64,000 bases of DNA, taken from contig NC_084596.1 of assembly GCF_033807715.1 (NCBI RefSeq), forward strand, positions 39,542,458 through 39,606,457, written 5' to 3'. The notes under the pieces are model-generated. The model searched no databases and had not been told where the DNA came from. It worked only from the letters and a program-made list of their open reading frames with translations. Positions 1 through 64,000 of this stretch are shown piece by piece. A program made the translations under genes and the position numbers. This stretch comes from Cololabis saira. Lineage: Eukaryota; Chordata; Actinopteri; Beloniformes; Belonidae. The first letter of the stretch is position 1, and every line of letters starts with the position of its first letter.

Positions 1-1285
1 TGTTTTTTTTTATTTTATTTTTGTTTCTATTTTTATTTTATCTTTATTTTTAATTTTTTATATTTTTATCTGTATATGGGTGTTTTTGGTCCGAGCCCGT
101 CTGCACCGCTATAACCAGCTGCCCCGAACACGCGGCGTTCGACCGCAGCGTGCCAGAGACATTTCATTAAGACCTCACAAAAGTGAAAATCCTCCTTCAG
201 GATCAGTCAAGCGTTCCTGTCGGGCAGCAGCGGCCCCGGTACAGTAAATGTCTGACTTCTGGCGTCTGACAGCCGTGCGGCTCAGTGGTGTCACGTCCTC
301 CGTTCCTGCTTTCACCGTCTCCACTAAACTATGAAAAATAACACAACCCCCAACATAATGTTAAATCCGTCCGTTCCAAGCCGCCGTGACTGACAGCAGA
401 AACAATAAGTGGAGGAGAAACTCTTTGGCTCTTTGATTGGATTTTGCCTAGCAACTGCATTTGCCTCCATAAGTTTGGTACGGGTTTTAAGTCCCCAGAA
501 CAATAAAAAATTGGCATTTGGGAACAATAAATCATTTCTGCTGCGCTCGTCTTCTCCTGCTGCTTGTCCTTTGATTTTGTGTCGTGCCTCCAGCCTGCGA
601 GTACCGCTGTTTATATCTCCTATTTGTTGACTCTGTTGCTTATTGAGCGATGACTGAGGCACAAACGCTGCTGGGAACAATAGAGGCCTCTACTTTGATC
701 CTTTCATTACTGCATGTGGGTTTTGTTATGAAAGTTATACATACATTACTGCCATTTTTCATTTTGTTTCCATTTTTTTGCTTTATTGCTATCAGCGTTA
801 CAAGTCTCCTTTTGAAGCACAATACAGAGCAGATAGTCCTGGGAGAATTAAGTGGAGGTGTGCAGCGCACGCTGCTGCAGCACTTTGTTCAGCGAGAAGG
901 AACCCGGAGATTTGGGTTTTTTCTCTGCTACAAGCGGCGCTGCTGTAGCTACAATGCCTGCGCGGTGCAGATAGCCTACAGGTAACAGGAGCCATAAAAA
1001 GCCCTTCCTGAGAATGCCTTAGTTAATGTGCGCAGGGAGGCTTTGCAGTATGGATTTGTAGGGGGGTGGGCCGGCCGCGGCTGTAAATAAGGTGGTAAAA
1101 AGTAGAACACAGACACAGAGCTGCACAGCCATCTGCGGCGAGGAGATAAAGATGGCAGAAGGAGCCGGGGCCCGGCGCGTCACGCTGCAAATCAAGCCCA
1201 CAGCAGGTCGGAGGAACCCAGCCACGCGCGTGGCCTCCGTCTGCGTGGACCGGTTTCTGTGCAGAAACCTCCGGGGGAAACTCAC
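1..1285. other. Intron 13 of ephb3 (partial), no recognised element
   Basis: AT-rich T-homopolymer-like sequence occupies about 1-75; the rest is mixed sequence with no coding exon, RNA gene or terminal inverted repeat that I can recognise. Reading frames here on both strands lack family motifs. The final kinase exon of ephb3 was looked for on the minus strand and is not present. Confidence 0.6.
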
Positions 1286-54609
<53,324 letters not shown>

Positions 54610-55017
54610 CTGCAAATTAGGAGTAGGAGTTACGCGGGAGAAGATTGTTGCAGAGAATTAACATCGACCACAGAACCTCTTAAAAAAAAAAAATCAGGTA
54701 AAACTCATTCTTCCTCTCTTTTAATATCTCCACCCACATGCACTCAGTTTTTGAAAGCACTGACAATCACAGCATATCTGGTGCCACTTAATTAATGCTC
54801 CGTGTGTGCGAGTGTGTGCGTGCGTGTGTGTGTGTTTGGCAGGGACAAATGCATTTCTTTCAATATTCATTTGCCCAACTAAGAACAAAGCATCCTCTGA
54901 GACGCCTTCAGAGGAGAATATTCCATTAACCACAACTGGTTCAGAGAGGTCGCTTAGGCACGAGGAACTTATCATAATATAACTAATATATCCCATCAGG
55001 GGGTTGGGGGGACTCTC
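54610..55017. other. Intron 1 next to exon 2, no recognised element
   Basis: It contains a short (GT)n run near 54807-54834. No transposon terminus recognised. Confidence 0.45.
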
Positions 55018-55724
55018 AGGCCCCGTTTACACGGAGCAAAAACTGTGGTGTTTTCATGCGTTTTGGCCGTTCGTTTACACGAAAACGGAGCTCAAAGTCA
55101 CCAAAAACCATCATTTCTGAAAACTCCGGCCAAAGTGGAGATTTGCAAAAACTCCGTTTTCACGTTTGCGTCTAAACAGAGGAAAACGGAGATTTAGGCT
55201 TCAGAACGTCACATTATGCAACAGAAACGTCACCAGCGTCATTTGTGCGACCTGTGTTTACAATTTGTTTGGCCACCGTCAATATTTTCTTGTATTTTAC
55301 CTGTTTTATATTCTAAAGTCACACTTAAAAGTAACTCCACTTCTCTGTCACTCCAAATGAAAGACTCTCGTTCCGTCTTGGAAGTAAAGCCTGAATTATG
55401 GTCCCGCGTTAAATCGGCGCAGAGCTTACGGCATAGGGTACGCGGCGATGCGCGCCGTACGGTGTGCGTCGCCGCGTACCCTACGCCGTAGGCTCTGCGT
55501 TGGTGTAACGCGGAACCATAAATCAGCCTTAACTGGAAGTTACACGTGTCATTTGTTGATGTTTTTTCCAGGATTCTAGATTCTATTCTATTTATTGTAT
55601 TTATGCGGATTCGTGTAAACGAAGAGATTTTGAAAACGATCTTGTGTAAACGATAGAATTTTTCAAAACGTAGAGGGGGAAATATCCATTTTTGTAAATA
55701 CCCGGCTATGTGTAAACGGGGCCT
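55018..55724 (-). mobile_element. Family C MITE (GTTTACAC ends), copy 2, with a D MITE inside
   Basis: The ends CAGGCCCCGTTTACACGG and GTGTAAACGGGGCCT are inverted repeats. It is homologous, in the opposite orientation, to 1482-3757. A family D MITE occupies 55388-55529. Confidence 0.85.
55388..55529. mobile_element. Family D palindromic MITE (complete)
   Basis: 142 bases, nearly a perfect palindrome: AGCCTGAATTATGGTCCCGC at the left is mirrored by GCGGAACCATAAATCAGCCT at the right, with GTAGGCTCTGCGTTGG type arms. TAA on both sides (55385-55387 and 55530-55532) is a 3-bp duplication typical of PIF/Harbinger. Confidence 0.88.
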
Positions 55725-55849
55725 CCTCCACCTCCTGCCACCTCCTCCAGGCTGAGGTGTGTCAGAGTTAGCAGGTCTGCTCGGCCGGTCCGGACCTGGC
55801 CCGGGAGCACCTTTCATATTGCAATATTGTTTGGGGGAGTACATTTACA

Positions 55850-56597
55850 TATACTCTCCATAAAATCTTAATTCTCCAGAATGGTTTTGTAAGACTTGTC
55901 TTGTCTTGTCTGAGATCTGTCTGGGATGCTACTGCTGCTCCCGTATTTAAAAATCTACAGATCCTTACTATTTATGACATCAACAATATGCATTTTTCTT
56001 TACAAGATATTTTCCTCAGAAGGAAATGTTCCTGAGCACTTTAGGTCATACTTCGCTACAAACTCTCAATTTCATTCCTACTCAACACGGCAGGCCCTGG
56101 CCCTACATCCACCTAAATGTCTGGAATCTAGAAGACCATTTTTGTTTAGGTATAGAGGTGTCAAAGTCTGGAATAGTTGGTACCATATTGCAAACAATTG
56201 TAGGTCCCTATCCATTTTCAAAAGTCGCTCAAGAGAACATTTAATTCAACAATGTAGTCAAGAAAGCTCTTGCTTTTCCCACTGTTAATGTTTCTTTTGT
56301 ACTTCATATTCTGTGTTGCCATTTGTTCAGCATAATATTCATATTTTCATGATCATGTGATCATATGTCTACAGTAATTTTTTATTTTCATTCATGTTCT
56401 ACATGCAATTTTTATGATGTATTATTTATTTTTATTTTATGATTTTGTATCCTCATAGCTTTATTGTGAAATGTTATTAGGTGGGGGCTCCTCATAAGCC
56501 TACTGGCTTGCTCGCTCCTCCCTGCACACTTTCTTTTAACTGCACTTATTTGTGTGATGTTATTTTTTATTGTATGTGCTAAATAAACTAAACTAAA
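55850..56597 (+). mobile_element. LINE 3' fragment (RT C-terminus and tail)
   Basis: The frame 55926-56288 ends FRYRGVKVWNSWYHIANNCR then SLSIFKSRSREHLIQQC, the conserved box at the end of fish LINE proteins; residues HSYSTRQALALHPPKCLESR precede it. The 3' region ends AAATAAACTAAACTAAAC. Only the last ~120 codons are present, with no RT catalytic motif. Confidence 0.75.
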
Positions 56598-57215
56598 CCG
56601 GGGGTTGGGGGGGGGTGGGGGACAGTGGGCTCTGTTCTCAGCTGGGAGGTGGTCACGCGGGTCCATCACACCTCAGAGGAACTGGACCGTCCTCGGGTTC
56701 TCAGGTTACAGCTGTCCCCGCACCGGCTCCCATTGTTCTGTTGTCGTTAACATATAATCACGGCAACAATTACGCTTTCTTCGCGGAGGCTCGGCGACGC
56801 AGCGCCTGCTGGGCACCATTTGCTCGCGAGGCGTTGATGACAATGCCGGAGGAGGGTGCGAGAGCCCAAAACAAACAGCGTGTCCTAAGATATTAGCGCT
56901 CTTATTTGGCTTGGTTCGGGTGGCAGATTTAAGCCTGTAGTCCCCGTGCTGGTTAAAGGTGGGTGTCTCAGGTTGTAGATAACTCATCCGTCTCCAGGAG
57001 CAACGCAGAGCAGGTTTCAGAAGCAGAGTCTACTGTGGGACATCAGGGACATCGCTGTGTTCTCTCTTGTTATTGGAGGGTGGGAGATGATGGACGGAGA
57101 GTGTTACATCCAGCAGGTTATAAACACTCCAAAGTCACAGTCTCAGGTTGGGCCCCTGTCACCTTTAGAAGTCCCATCTGTCGTGGGAATGTTGACAAGA
57201 CGTTGACACCCTGGT
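56598..57215. other. Intron 1, no recognised element
   Basis: No exon or transposon terminus recognised; a G-rich run lies near 56600-56620. Confidence 0.45.
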
Positions 57216-57223
57216 GAGATGAC

Positions 57224-57916
57224 TAGGCCTGTGTTGAAAAAAAAATCAATTTCCCAATTCTAAATCGATTCTCATATTAATTTATTTATTTTTTTCCCTT
57301 TTATTTATTTTTTTTTCATCATTACATTACAACTTTTGGTTATTTTTTTGTTTATCCCCAAAAAAAGAATGTTTTGTGGGACATGAGAATAACTACTGCC
57401 ATGGTTTTGACTTTAAATATGTTTAAAGGTATGAAAACATTAAAGTTTTCAGTTATAATTGCATAAATTGTCTATATTTCATTACTTTATATACTGTCTT
57501 GGGGTTACATTTGCAAAAAATGCTAAAAACCAAATGCTCAAACATTTAAAACCAAAATAGACCGAAAATGGAACAAATAAAAACGGAATCTGGGAAAAAA
57601 TCCCTGGATCTGTTTGATAATTCTGACCCACGATGTTTCTGAAAGCAGTTCTATCAGCATTCTGGGAGCTGATTGGTCCTTACAGCATCATTAGCTGCCA
57701 ATACTTGCTGTTTAATCTCAATATAATACTAGTAGTAATATTTTGCAGAACTACAGTCATATAATTCATGCAACAGCTCAAAAAACTGTTTTAATAACAT
57801 TAACCCAAATCAATATCGGAATCTAATCGGATCGAGTCAAATCTTGATAATCCATTCTGAATCTTAAGAATCGGAATCGAATCGATTCTTGACATTTGAA
57901 TGGATCCCCAGCCCTG
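57224..57916 (-). mobile_element. Family A hAT-type MITE, copy A7
   Basis: It starts TAGGCCTGTGTTGAAAAAAA and ends GATCCCCAGCCCTG, with the perfect 8-bp target duplication GAGATGAC (57216-57223 and 57917-57924). Confidence 0.9.
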
Positions 57917-58239
57917 GAGATGACTCTGGATCCACGTCCATGACAGCGTCACACATCAGCACATCCATGCCCCACTACGGTGCTTCGTTGGCCTGATGTC
58001 TGGTGACCGTGGAGGTTTCACGACAGTGACCCTGCTGTCGTGTTCAAGCAGCCAGTTTGAGAAGGTTTAGGGTTCGAGGACTGGCAGCCATCCCGGTGAA
58101 AGGAGCCCGACAGAAGGCGGGTACGCCGGGGGTCGTGGCATTTAAACAAAGCTTGGTTGGTTCCAACAGGGCTAAAAGGAGGTGAAAATAAATCCCCCAC
58201 CCACCACAACACGACCCTGTAACGCTGACAAGAGGGAGG

Positions 58240-58705
58240 ACGGGTTTCATTTCATTTATTTATTTAGCACTTTTTTTTTTTTTAAACAGTGCATGGAGGG
58301 AACGAAGCCCAAAGTTTTTTGTTGCAGAAGATCATAAAGTTAGATTTCTTTACATTTAGAGTTAGCTTATTGATCTGGAACCAATTAGAAACAGTTGATA
58401 ATTCATGGTTTACACATGTGATGAGAGACTCAAAGTCATCATGGACAGCTACAAGACTGGTGTCATCAGCATATAATAAGGGGAGAAGGTTATTACAAGA
58501 CATAGGTATGTCATTAATGTAAATTAGAAACAGTAAAAGGCCCAAGATGGATCCCTGTGGAACTCCAGAGAGAATACTTGATTTAGTAGATGAGGCACCA
58601 TTTAAATAAACAAACTGCTCTTTATTATCCAGGTAATTGACCACTTTAGGGCATCATCCTGGATTCCATATCTTTTGAGTTTTGAAATGAGAATGTTATG
58701 GTTGA
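58240..58705 (-). mobile_element. LINE reverse-transcriptase fragment, frameshifted and internally deleted
   Basis: On the minus strand 58705-58640 reads VNHNILISKLKRYGIQDDAL KW; the frame then shifts and continues VNYLDNKEQFVYLNGASSTK, GVPQGSILGLLLFLIYINDI and the catalytic YADD (LLYADDTSLVAV). After NFMIFCNKK the protein breaks off and the 3' tail (AAATAAATAAATGAAATG) follows, so most of the C-terminus is deleted. The RT family differs from that of the LINE at 17224-19036. Confidence 0.82.
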
Positions 58706-59119
58706 CAGGGTTCACGCTGCCATGTTTACACCAGATTCTCCCCTACAGTCCTCTGCTGGCCTTGTTGCTGAGCCCATGTGAACCGCAGCCTCAGTTTCCT
58801 GTCCCCCCTGACAGCAGTGACACCCCCGCTCTTCTGCTGCTGGAGCACATCTGTGTCGGCTTGTTCAGAAACCCTCTTCTGTATATCTGATTTGAGTTAC
58901 TGTTGCCTTTCTACCATTTTGAACTCGTCTGACTTTTTCTTCTGACATCTAAAAGCTATTTTCTCCAATCAGACGTATGCTGCTTTTCCTCTTTCTTTGG
59001 GCCACTGACTAAACCAGAGAGGTTGCTGCGTGAGGACATCCCAGTAAATGGTCTGTCGACCACAGCTACGTGCTGCAATGCACCGTACTGCACTCAAACA
59101 GGTGTACCTAAAGAAGTGG
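58706..59119. other. Intron 1, no recognised element
   Basis: No exon or transposon terminus recognised. Confidence 0.45.
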
Positions 59120-59127
59120 GTAGTGAG

Positions 59128-59818
<691 letters not shown>

Positions 59819-59826
59819 GTAGTGAG

Positions 59827-61239
59827 TGTATTTTACTAGATCACAGGGCTGGTTTACGTCTGTGCACCAACCAAGTGCACCAACCAGGATCACCGTCCAG
59901 GTGCATCCACAGTGCATTTGAACCCAAACGTCATTAGCGCTCTGTGAAGGCTGTGGCAAATGAGGAGCAACATGCCTTCAATTAGTAAATGTCCTACATT
60001 TATGTCCAGACCACAAAGGGAAACACTGAAGTGACATCACAGCCAACCTGCAGCCGGTACACCCAACAAAGCCATGTTGTAATGGATCCCTTTCATAGAA
60101 GTTCCATCAACCCTGGTCCGCACTGTTGCCGTTGTCCCCTGTAGGGTGTCTCATCGCTTTAGTCCAACTATAAGAACATTTTTTGGGGCGTCTCTTGTCT
60201 TGTACATCTGTATCACCCAAAGCCATTTCTGAGCAGTTTTTTCCCTCCAAATCAAGGGGGAGCTTTTGCAGACTATAATCCACTTTGGGGAGACAGAGAC
60301 AGCAAGTTAGTTTAGCGTGAGGCTGGAAACCCAGGAGGAGAAGAAGTCACTTGTTCATGATGATTTAACATGAACACCATGATGAAGTCATTTATGTGAT
60401 TAGTGAAGCATCAGGCGCCGTCTGAAATGTCCTGCAACCAGGAGATGTTTGCTTTATAATTCTGAAATGCTGTTTTTCTGATAAACAGGGCCGCAGTCAA
60501 AGTGAACTAAGCACCATTTAATGGTAAATCATTAAGCATTCATTAATCACATAATCTTATCTTGATTCCATCTGTTCATAGGGCACTAAAGTAGTCGTAT
60601 TAAACGCACGAGTGTTCAACTCCGCCGGACTGCTTTAGGAGGTGAAACATTGGCTTGTAGATTAGAACAAAACAAAAGAGCAAAACACTAAATCAGTGAA
60701 TTGCAAAATGAATAAACGCCTTCCTTCATGTGACAAAGGAAAAAAAAAACAACCTTCCCTGCATGTGCTAGTTAATGAGCTGTGTTTATGCACCGAGCAG
60801 ATGTACATTTACATTAAGTTCTGTTACTCATTTTTAAAGCGTTTCTGATTCGTCCGCGCCCGTGTGCAGGCAGGAAGGAACAACGGCAGTTAATAACCTC
60901 AGCTGTACGACCCAAATCCACGCCGGAGAACGATGTTGTTGTGCTGATTAGCAGGACCTGAGCCGGGGAGGGGGAACTAATCAGGGAAATCAGCGCCTGT
61001 TGTCTTTGCTTGGCCACACTCGGCCCCCGGCGGCTTACGGCTGAGTGCGTCCTCCTGGGCGACGCGCAGCGGCGGCCCAGCCGGGCCTGCCGGGCCGCTG
61101 CATCACTCCCCATCCTCACCCCCCCACCTCACCCCTCTCTCCAGGTACCTGGAGGCAACACCAAGCACTCAGCCAACCAAAGGCCCGTCTGAGCTGCTCC
61201 TGCTTCATTAAAGGGCCTTCATTTTGCACTGGACATGCA
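59827..61239. other. Intron 1, repeat-free stretch
   Basis: About 1.4 kb without a recognised transposon terminus. 60480-60600 is AT-rich with several TAAT/ATTA cores (CATTAAGCATTCATTAATCA) and looks single-copy. 61020-61100 is GC-rich but encodes no recognisable signal peptide on the minus strand, so exon 1 is not placed here. Confidence 0.4.
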
Positions 61240-61566
61240 GGCATCTCTGCAAGGTGATGCCTCGTTCAAAATCGAATGCTTCTTTTATCTACAGGTCAAT
61301 GTCTCTGGAATGATCTGCCTCAGTATCTCCGCTGTATTTACAGTAAATCCATTTTTGAGAGGAAACTTACATTCTATTTAAGACAGAAATTTCATCGGTT
61401 TGGTGTGTTGTGGATATGATTTGTTTTAGATGACGGGTTTGTCTATTATAGACGGAATGCGCATGACATCACAGATGCAACTTCACAGCGGGTTTCGCCC
61501 ACTGAGAGGCAGAAAGACTGAGTGGCAGCGTAAACTTTCAGTTTGAGCAACTGGAAAACATCTAAA

Positions 61567-61743
61567 ATGGGAAAGAGCTGTTGTGCGATCGACTGTACTC
61601 ATAGATTTAGCAAGAAATCGGAGTTATCGTTTTACAGACTGACGAAAAATAAGCTTAAGAGAGACAAATGGATCGCTGCAATTCACAGAAACAACTGGAT
61701 TCCAGGCACCGAAACGTGGATTTGTGGTTCCCATTTTGTATCA
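61567..61743 (+). CDS. THAP zinc-finger domain (single exon remnant of a transposase)
   Basis: It reads MGKSCCAIDCTHRFSKKSEL, SFYRLTKNKLKRDKWIAAIH, RNNWIPGTETWICGSHFVSG. The THAP C2CH signature is complete: the Cys pair in SCCAIDC, the invariant Trp (DKWI), then C-x2-H in ICGSHF. THAP domains bind DNA and form the N-terminus of P-element-like transposases and domesticated THAP proteins. A GGTAATG splice-donor-like sequence follows GSHFVSG directly, where many THAP genes have an intron. No catalytic domain follows, so this is a non-autonomous element that kept the first exon. Start: this ATG is the normal THAP Met; an in-frame ATG at 61543 adds eight residues. Confidence 0.75.
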
Positions 61744-61954
61744 GGTAATGTTGGATTTTTGGGTAGCTAACGTTAAACGGTCAAATCATAAAGTTCAGTG
61801 TCCTCATCACTTTAATTTCACCAACAAATCCTGTCTTGAAGTCGGACCAAGCGTCAAGACTTTTGTAAGCCTTCAAGCTTTGCTTCGTGTATTTCCCCGG
61901 TGTAAAATGTTAAGTACATATAAATATCAGGAAACTGGATTCGTGGGCAAATAT

Positions 61955-62335
61955 TAATGTCCATGGACAACTGGTTCTTGGTAACTGTACCAATTATTAA
62001 TGTCCATGGACCACTGGTTCTTGGTAACTGTACCAAATATTAATGTCCATGGACCACTGGTTCTTGGTAACTGTACCAAATATTAATGTCCATGGACCAC
62101 TGGTTCTTGGTAACTGTACCAAATATTAATGTCCATGGACCACTGGTTCTTGGTAACTGTACCAAATATTAATGTCCATGGACCACTGGTTCTTGGTAAC
62201 TGTACCAAATATTAATGTCCATGGACCACTGGTTCTTGGTAACTGTACCAAATATTAATGTCCATGGACCACTGGTTCTTGGTAACTGTACCAAATATTA
62301 ATGTCCATGGACCACTGGTTCTTGGGGTAACTGTA
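61955..62335. repeat. 43-bp tandem repeat, 9 copies
   Basis: TAATGTCCATGGACCACTGG, then TTCTTGGTAACTGTACCAAA and TAT, repeats every 43 bases from 61955 to 62299, almost without change. The copy number (9 against 4 in the sister element) indicates a variable-number repeat. Confidence 0.96.
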
Positions 62336-62700
62336 CGGGTCACTGTCAAGTCCAACTGCCTTTAATTTGAGCCCATAATCAGCTGTTATCCCGTCTTCTC
62401 CACAGTTTTCCCTACTAGTTGCAGCCATTTTTGCAAGTAAGGGGGCGTTTTCCAGTGGGAAAGTGACGTCAATGCATACCCTCTATTCTATTTAAGACAG
62501 TAATTTCATCTGTTTGGTGTGTTGTGGATATGATTTGTTTTAGATGACGGGTTTGTCTATTATCTATTGTATGTATTGTTTTGGCTTTCATGTTTAGATT
62601 TTTGTTTTGTGTGCTTTTATTTGTGATTGTACTGTATGTGGAAGACTAGCTGCTATGGCACCAGCTAATGGGGATCCTTAATAAATAAATAAATAAACGA

Positions 62701-64000
62701 AGTGCAACACTGAAGCCCGCAGAAGCTGCAGAGCGAAGGTGAATGTTTGACTAGAACTTGTCTGAAGAAAAAAAAGAAAAGAAAAAGATCTGAAAGAATC
62801 ACAGGAGCTGCAAAAACAGTTTAGCCAACAGAGGAGAGGATTACGCTACATATCCTGCAGCTTAACATGAGACCAGGCTCATGTGTTGCACTAAAAACAC
62901 TAAATCACTGCATGAGGAAGGGTTTTTTTTCTTAATATTTGCCCGTGGCTCTCCCCACCAAACTGCTAGAGGTTGAAAAAGATCCCATTTGTTCCACAGT
63001 TTTCCCTCATTCCCGTTAAATTTACGATGCCTCTGAGATGGCAGAGCTGCTACACCCCCCATCCCCACTCATAAAACCACAGCAGCGCGGGAGTCGTTCT
63101 GCCCCCGGGGCGAGAAAACAATGCAGCGATGGGAACTTCAGAGCACCAACACCCATGGCATTTCATGTGTTTTTTTTTTTTTCTTCTTTTAAACGCCCGC
63201 TGGAGCCAAAATGCCACACAGCTCTGGATCCTGGGCGTGCTGAGGGAGGCTCACGCGCTCGCTGATGTTTTATGCACTTTGTGAGAGAGGAGAGGCGGTG
63301 CTCCCCATGTCGTACGCTGACACTCGCCGCCGACGAGCAAACATATTAAATATTTACAGTTAAATACCATCATCATCAGTGATCACAGGAGGATCGCATC
63401 TCTGCGGAGAAAACAAACCCATGGAAACCTGGGATTGACTCGAGATTCGAGTTTTGAGCGGGTGGAGCTGACCTAGTTCACTCTCTCTTTGCTCGTATCT
63501 GCTTTTACAGGTCAAACTACTTTAGGGTCCAAAAAGCTGAAAAACATCAACGATGCTCCCTGTTGATGTGGAAAAACACACAAACACTCACACACACAGG
63601 TATACCTCCTTTAGATTGCTTTATAAAATGCTTTCCGTGTACTCATCCATCGAGTTTATTAGCTTTTAAAATAAGAGGATGGTAAACGCTGACTGTAAAT
63701 GAGAGAATTAGGACGTAAAAGTGTCACGGCGGCTGAGGCCTTTACTGCAGCGAGCTGGTGGGAACAACAGATAAGTGCCCCTGGAGCTTTTGTAAATATG
63801 CACACACTTGGAGCCACATTCAAGCTTCCCCATCGCAAACTCTTACAACTCTGACAGGAGGGGAGAAAAAAAAAAAAAAAGGGAAAGAAGAAGAAGAAGA
63901 AGGGACGCCTCGTTCCTGCCAAGACTACGGAGCTTAATAAATGCATCCTGCAGAAGAATGCCTCCCTCTTCCACCTCATTTAAACCCATCTGATGATCTG
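62701..64000. other. Intron 1 or upstream of ephb3, no recognised element
   Basis: A-rich and GAA-rich runs at 62765-62790 and 63867-63903. No coding exon, signal-peptide-like frame or transposon terminus recognised on either strand, so ephb3 exon 1 and the promoter are not identified in the window. Confidence 0.45.

Larger units (their letters stand above)
61447..62486 (+). mobile_element. THAP-domain DNA element, copy 2
   Basis: The left end TATAGACGGAATGCGCATGA and right end GACGTCAATGCATACCCTCTAT are imperfect inverted repeats homologous to copy 1 (43488-44345, opposite orientation). It contains an intact THAP exon (61567-61743) and nine copies of the 43-bp repeat (61955-62335). Confidence 0.85.
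61240..62700 (+). mobile_element. LINE 3' end carrying the second THAP element
   Basis: 61300-61393 encodes LWNDLPQYLRCIYSKSIFER then KLTFYLRQKFHRF, the WN-LP box at the end of LINE proteins. After the THAP element the 3' untranslated region continues to CACCAGCTAATGGGGATCCT and an AATAAATAAATAAAC tail near 62697. The 79 bases just before the insertion (61371-61449) are repeated just after it (62485-62563). Confidence 0.7.

Noticed and set aside
1..1285. Search for the next ephb3 exon (end of kinase domain, SAM)
   Set aside because: No peptide resembling EQDYRLPPPMDCP or the SAM domain on the minus strand; those exons lie outside the window.
60814..61119. GC-rich minus-strand frame as possible ephb3 exon 1
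   Set aside because: No hydrophobic signal peptide and no donor giving the split Glu codon required by exon 2.
61543..61770. THAP frame as a host THAP gene
   Set aside because: It lies between transposon inverted ends, has a sister copy with the same 43-bp repeats at 43488-44345, and no further exons are visible.

Overview
The window is vertebrate nuclear DNA, almost certainly from a teleost fish. The evidence is one large split receptor gene, GT-AG introns packed with hAT-, PIF/Harbinger- and mariner-type miniature transposons (MITEs) of kinds common in teleosts, LINE fragments, and long dinucleotide and tetranucleotide microsatellites. No prokaryotic, organellar or viral gene was recognised. 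Species and exact paralogue cannot be fixed from the sequence.

The only host gene recognised lies on the minus strand and is an EphB receptor tyrosine kinase, best matched to EPHB3. Twelve consecutive coding exons (exons 2 to 13 in the usual Eph numbering) were placed to the base, from exon 2 at 54545-54609 down to exon 13 at 1286-1435. Together they give 2411 coding bases (about 804 residues) with every splice phase consistent. They cover the end of the N-terminal segment, the ephrin-binding domain, the Cys-rich/EGF-like region, two fibronectin III repeats, the transmembrane helix, the juxtamembrane tyrosines, and the kinase domain as far as the [12 protein letters not shown] motif. Exon 1 (start codon, signal peptide, promoter) lies beyond position 64000 or was not recognisable. 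The last kinase exon, the SAM domain and the C-terminal tail lie before position 1.

The remaining ~96% is intron. Region by region: 1482-3757 is a MITE broken by two others; 4311-4996, 6393-7586 and 8589-9935 are further DNA elements; 10276-12336 is an hAT element with another hAT element inside it, both with 8-bp target-site duplications (TSDs); 13202-15563 holds two long inverted-repeat MITEs and a GGAT microsatellite; 16613-19357 is a three-level nest (hAT end pair, then family B MITE, then a LINE with an open reverse-transcriptase frame); 19965-20930 is an hAT element filled by a GGAA/GAAA microsatellite; 22175-27224 has MITEs on both sides of exon 7 and a duplicated exon-7 splice junction; 28221-31263 holds a minisatellite MITE and a 1.67-kb foldback element; 31302-46262 is a dense mosaic of MITEs, LINE tails and a THAP-domain element; 46900-48230 is a 1.3-kb polypyrimidine tract next to exon 3; 49191-64000 contains more of the same families, including a second THAP element and a second hAT/GAAA element.

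Nothing here looks like a new multi-gene system. The most interesting material is structural: a splice-donor duplication bracketing a MITE, two unrelated MITEs inserted at the same base of two copies of a third, microsatellites grown inside hAT elements to within a few bases of the terminus, and a THAP element flanked by 79-bp direct repeats.
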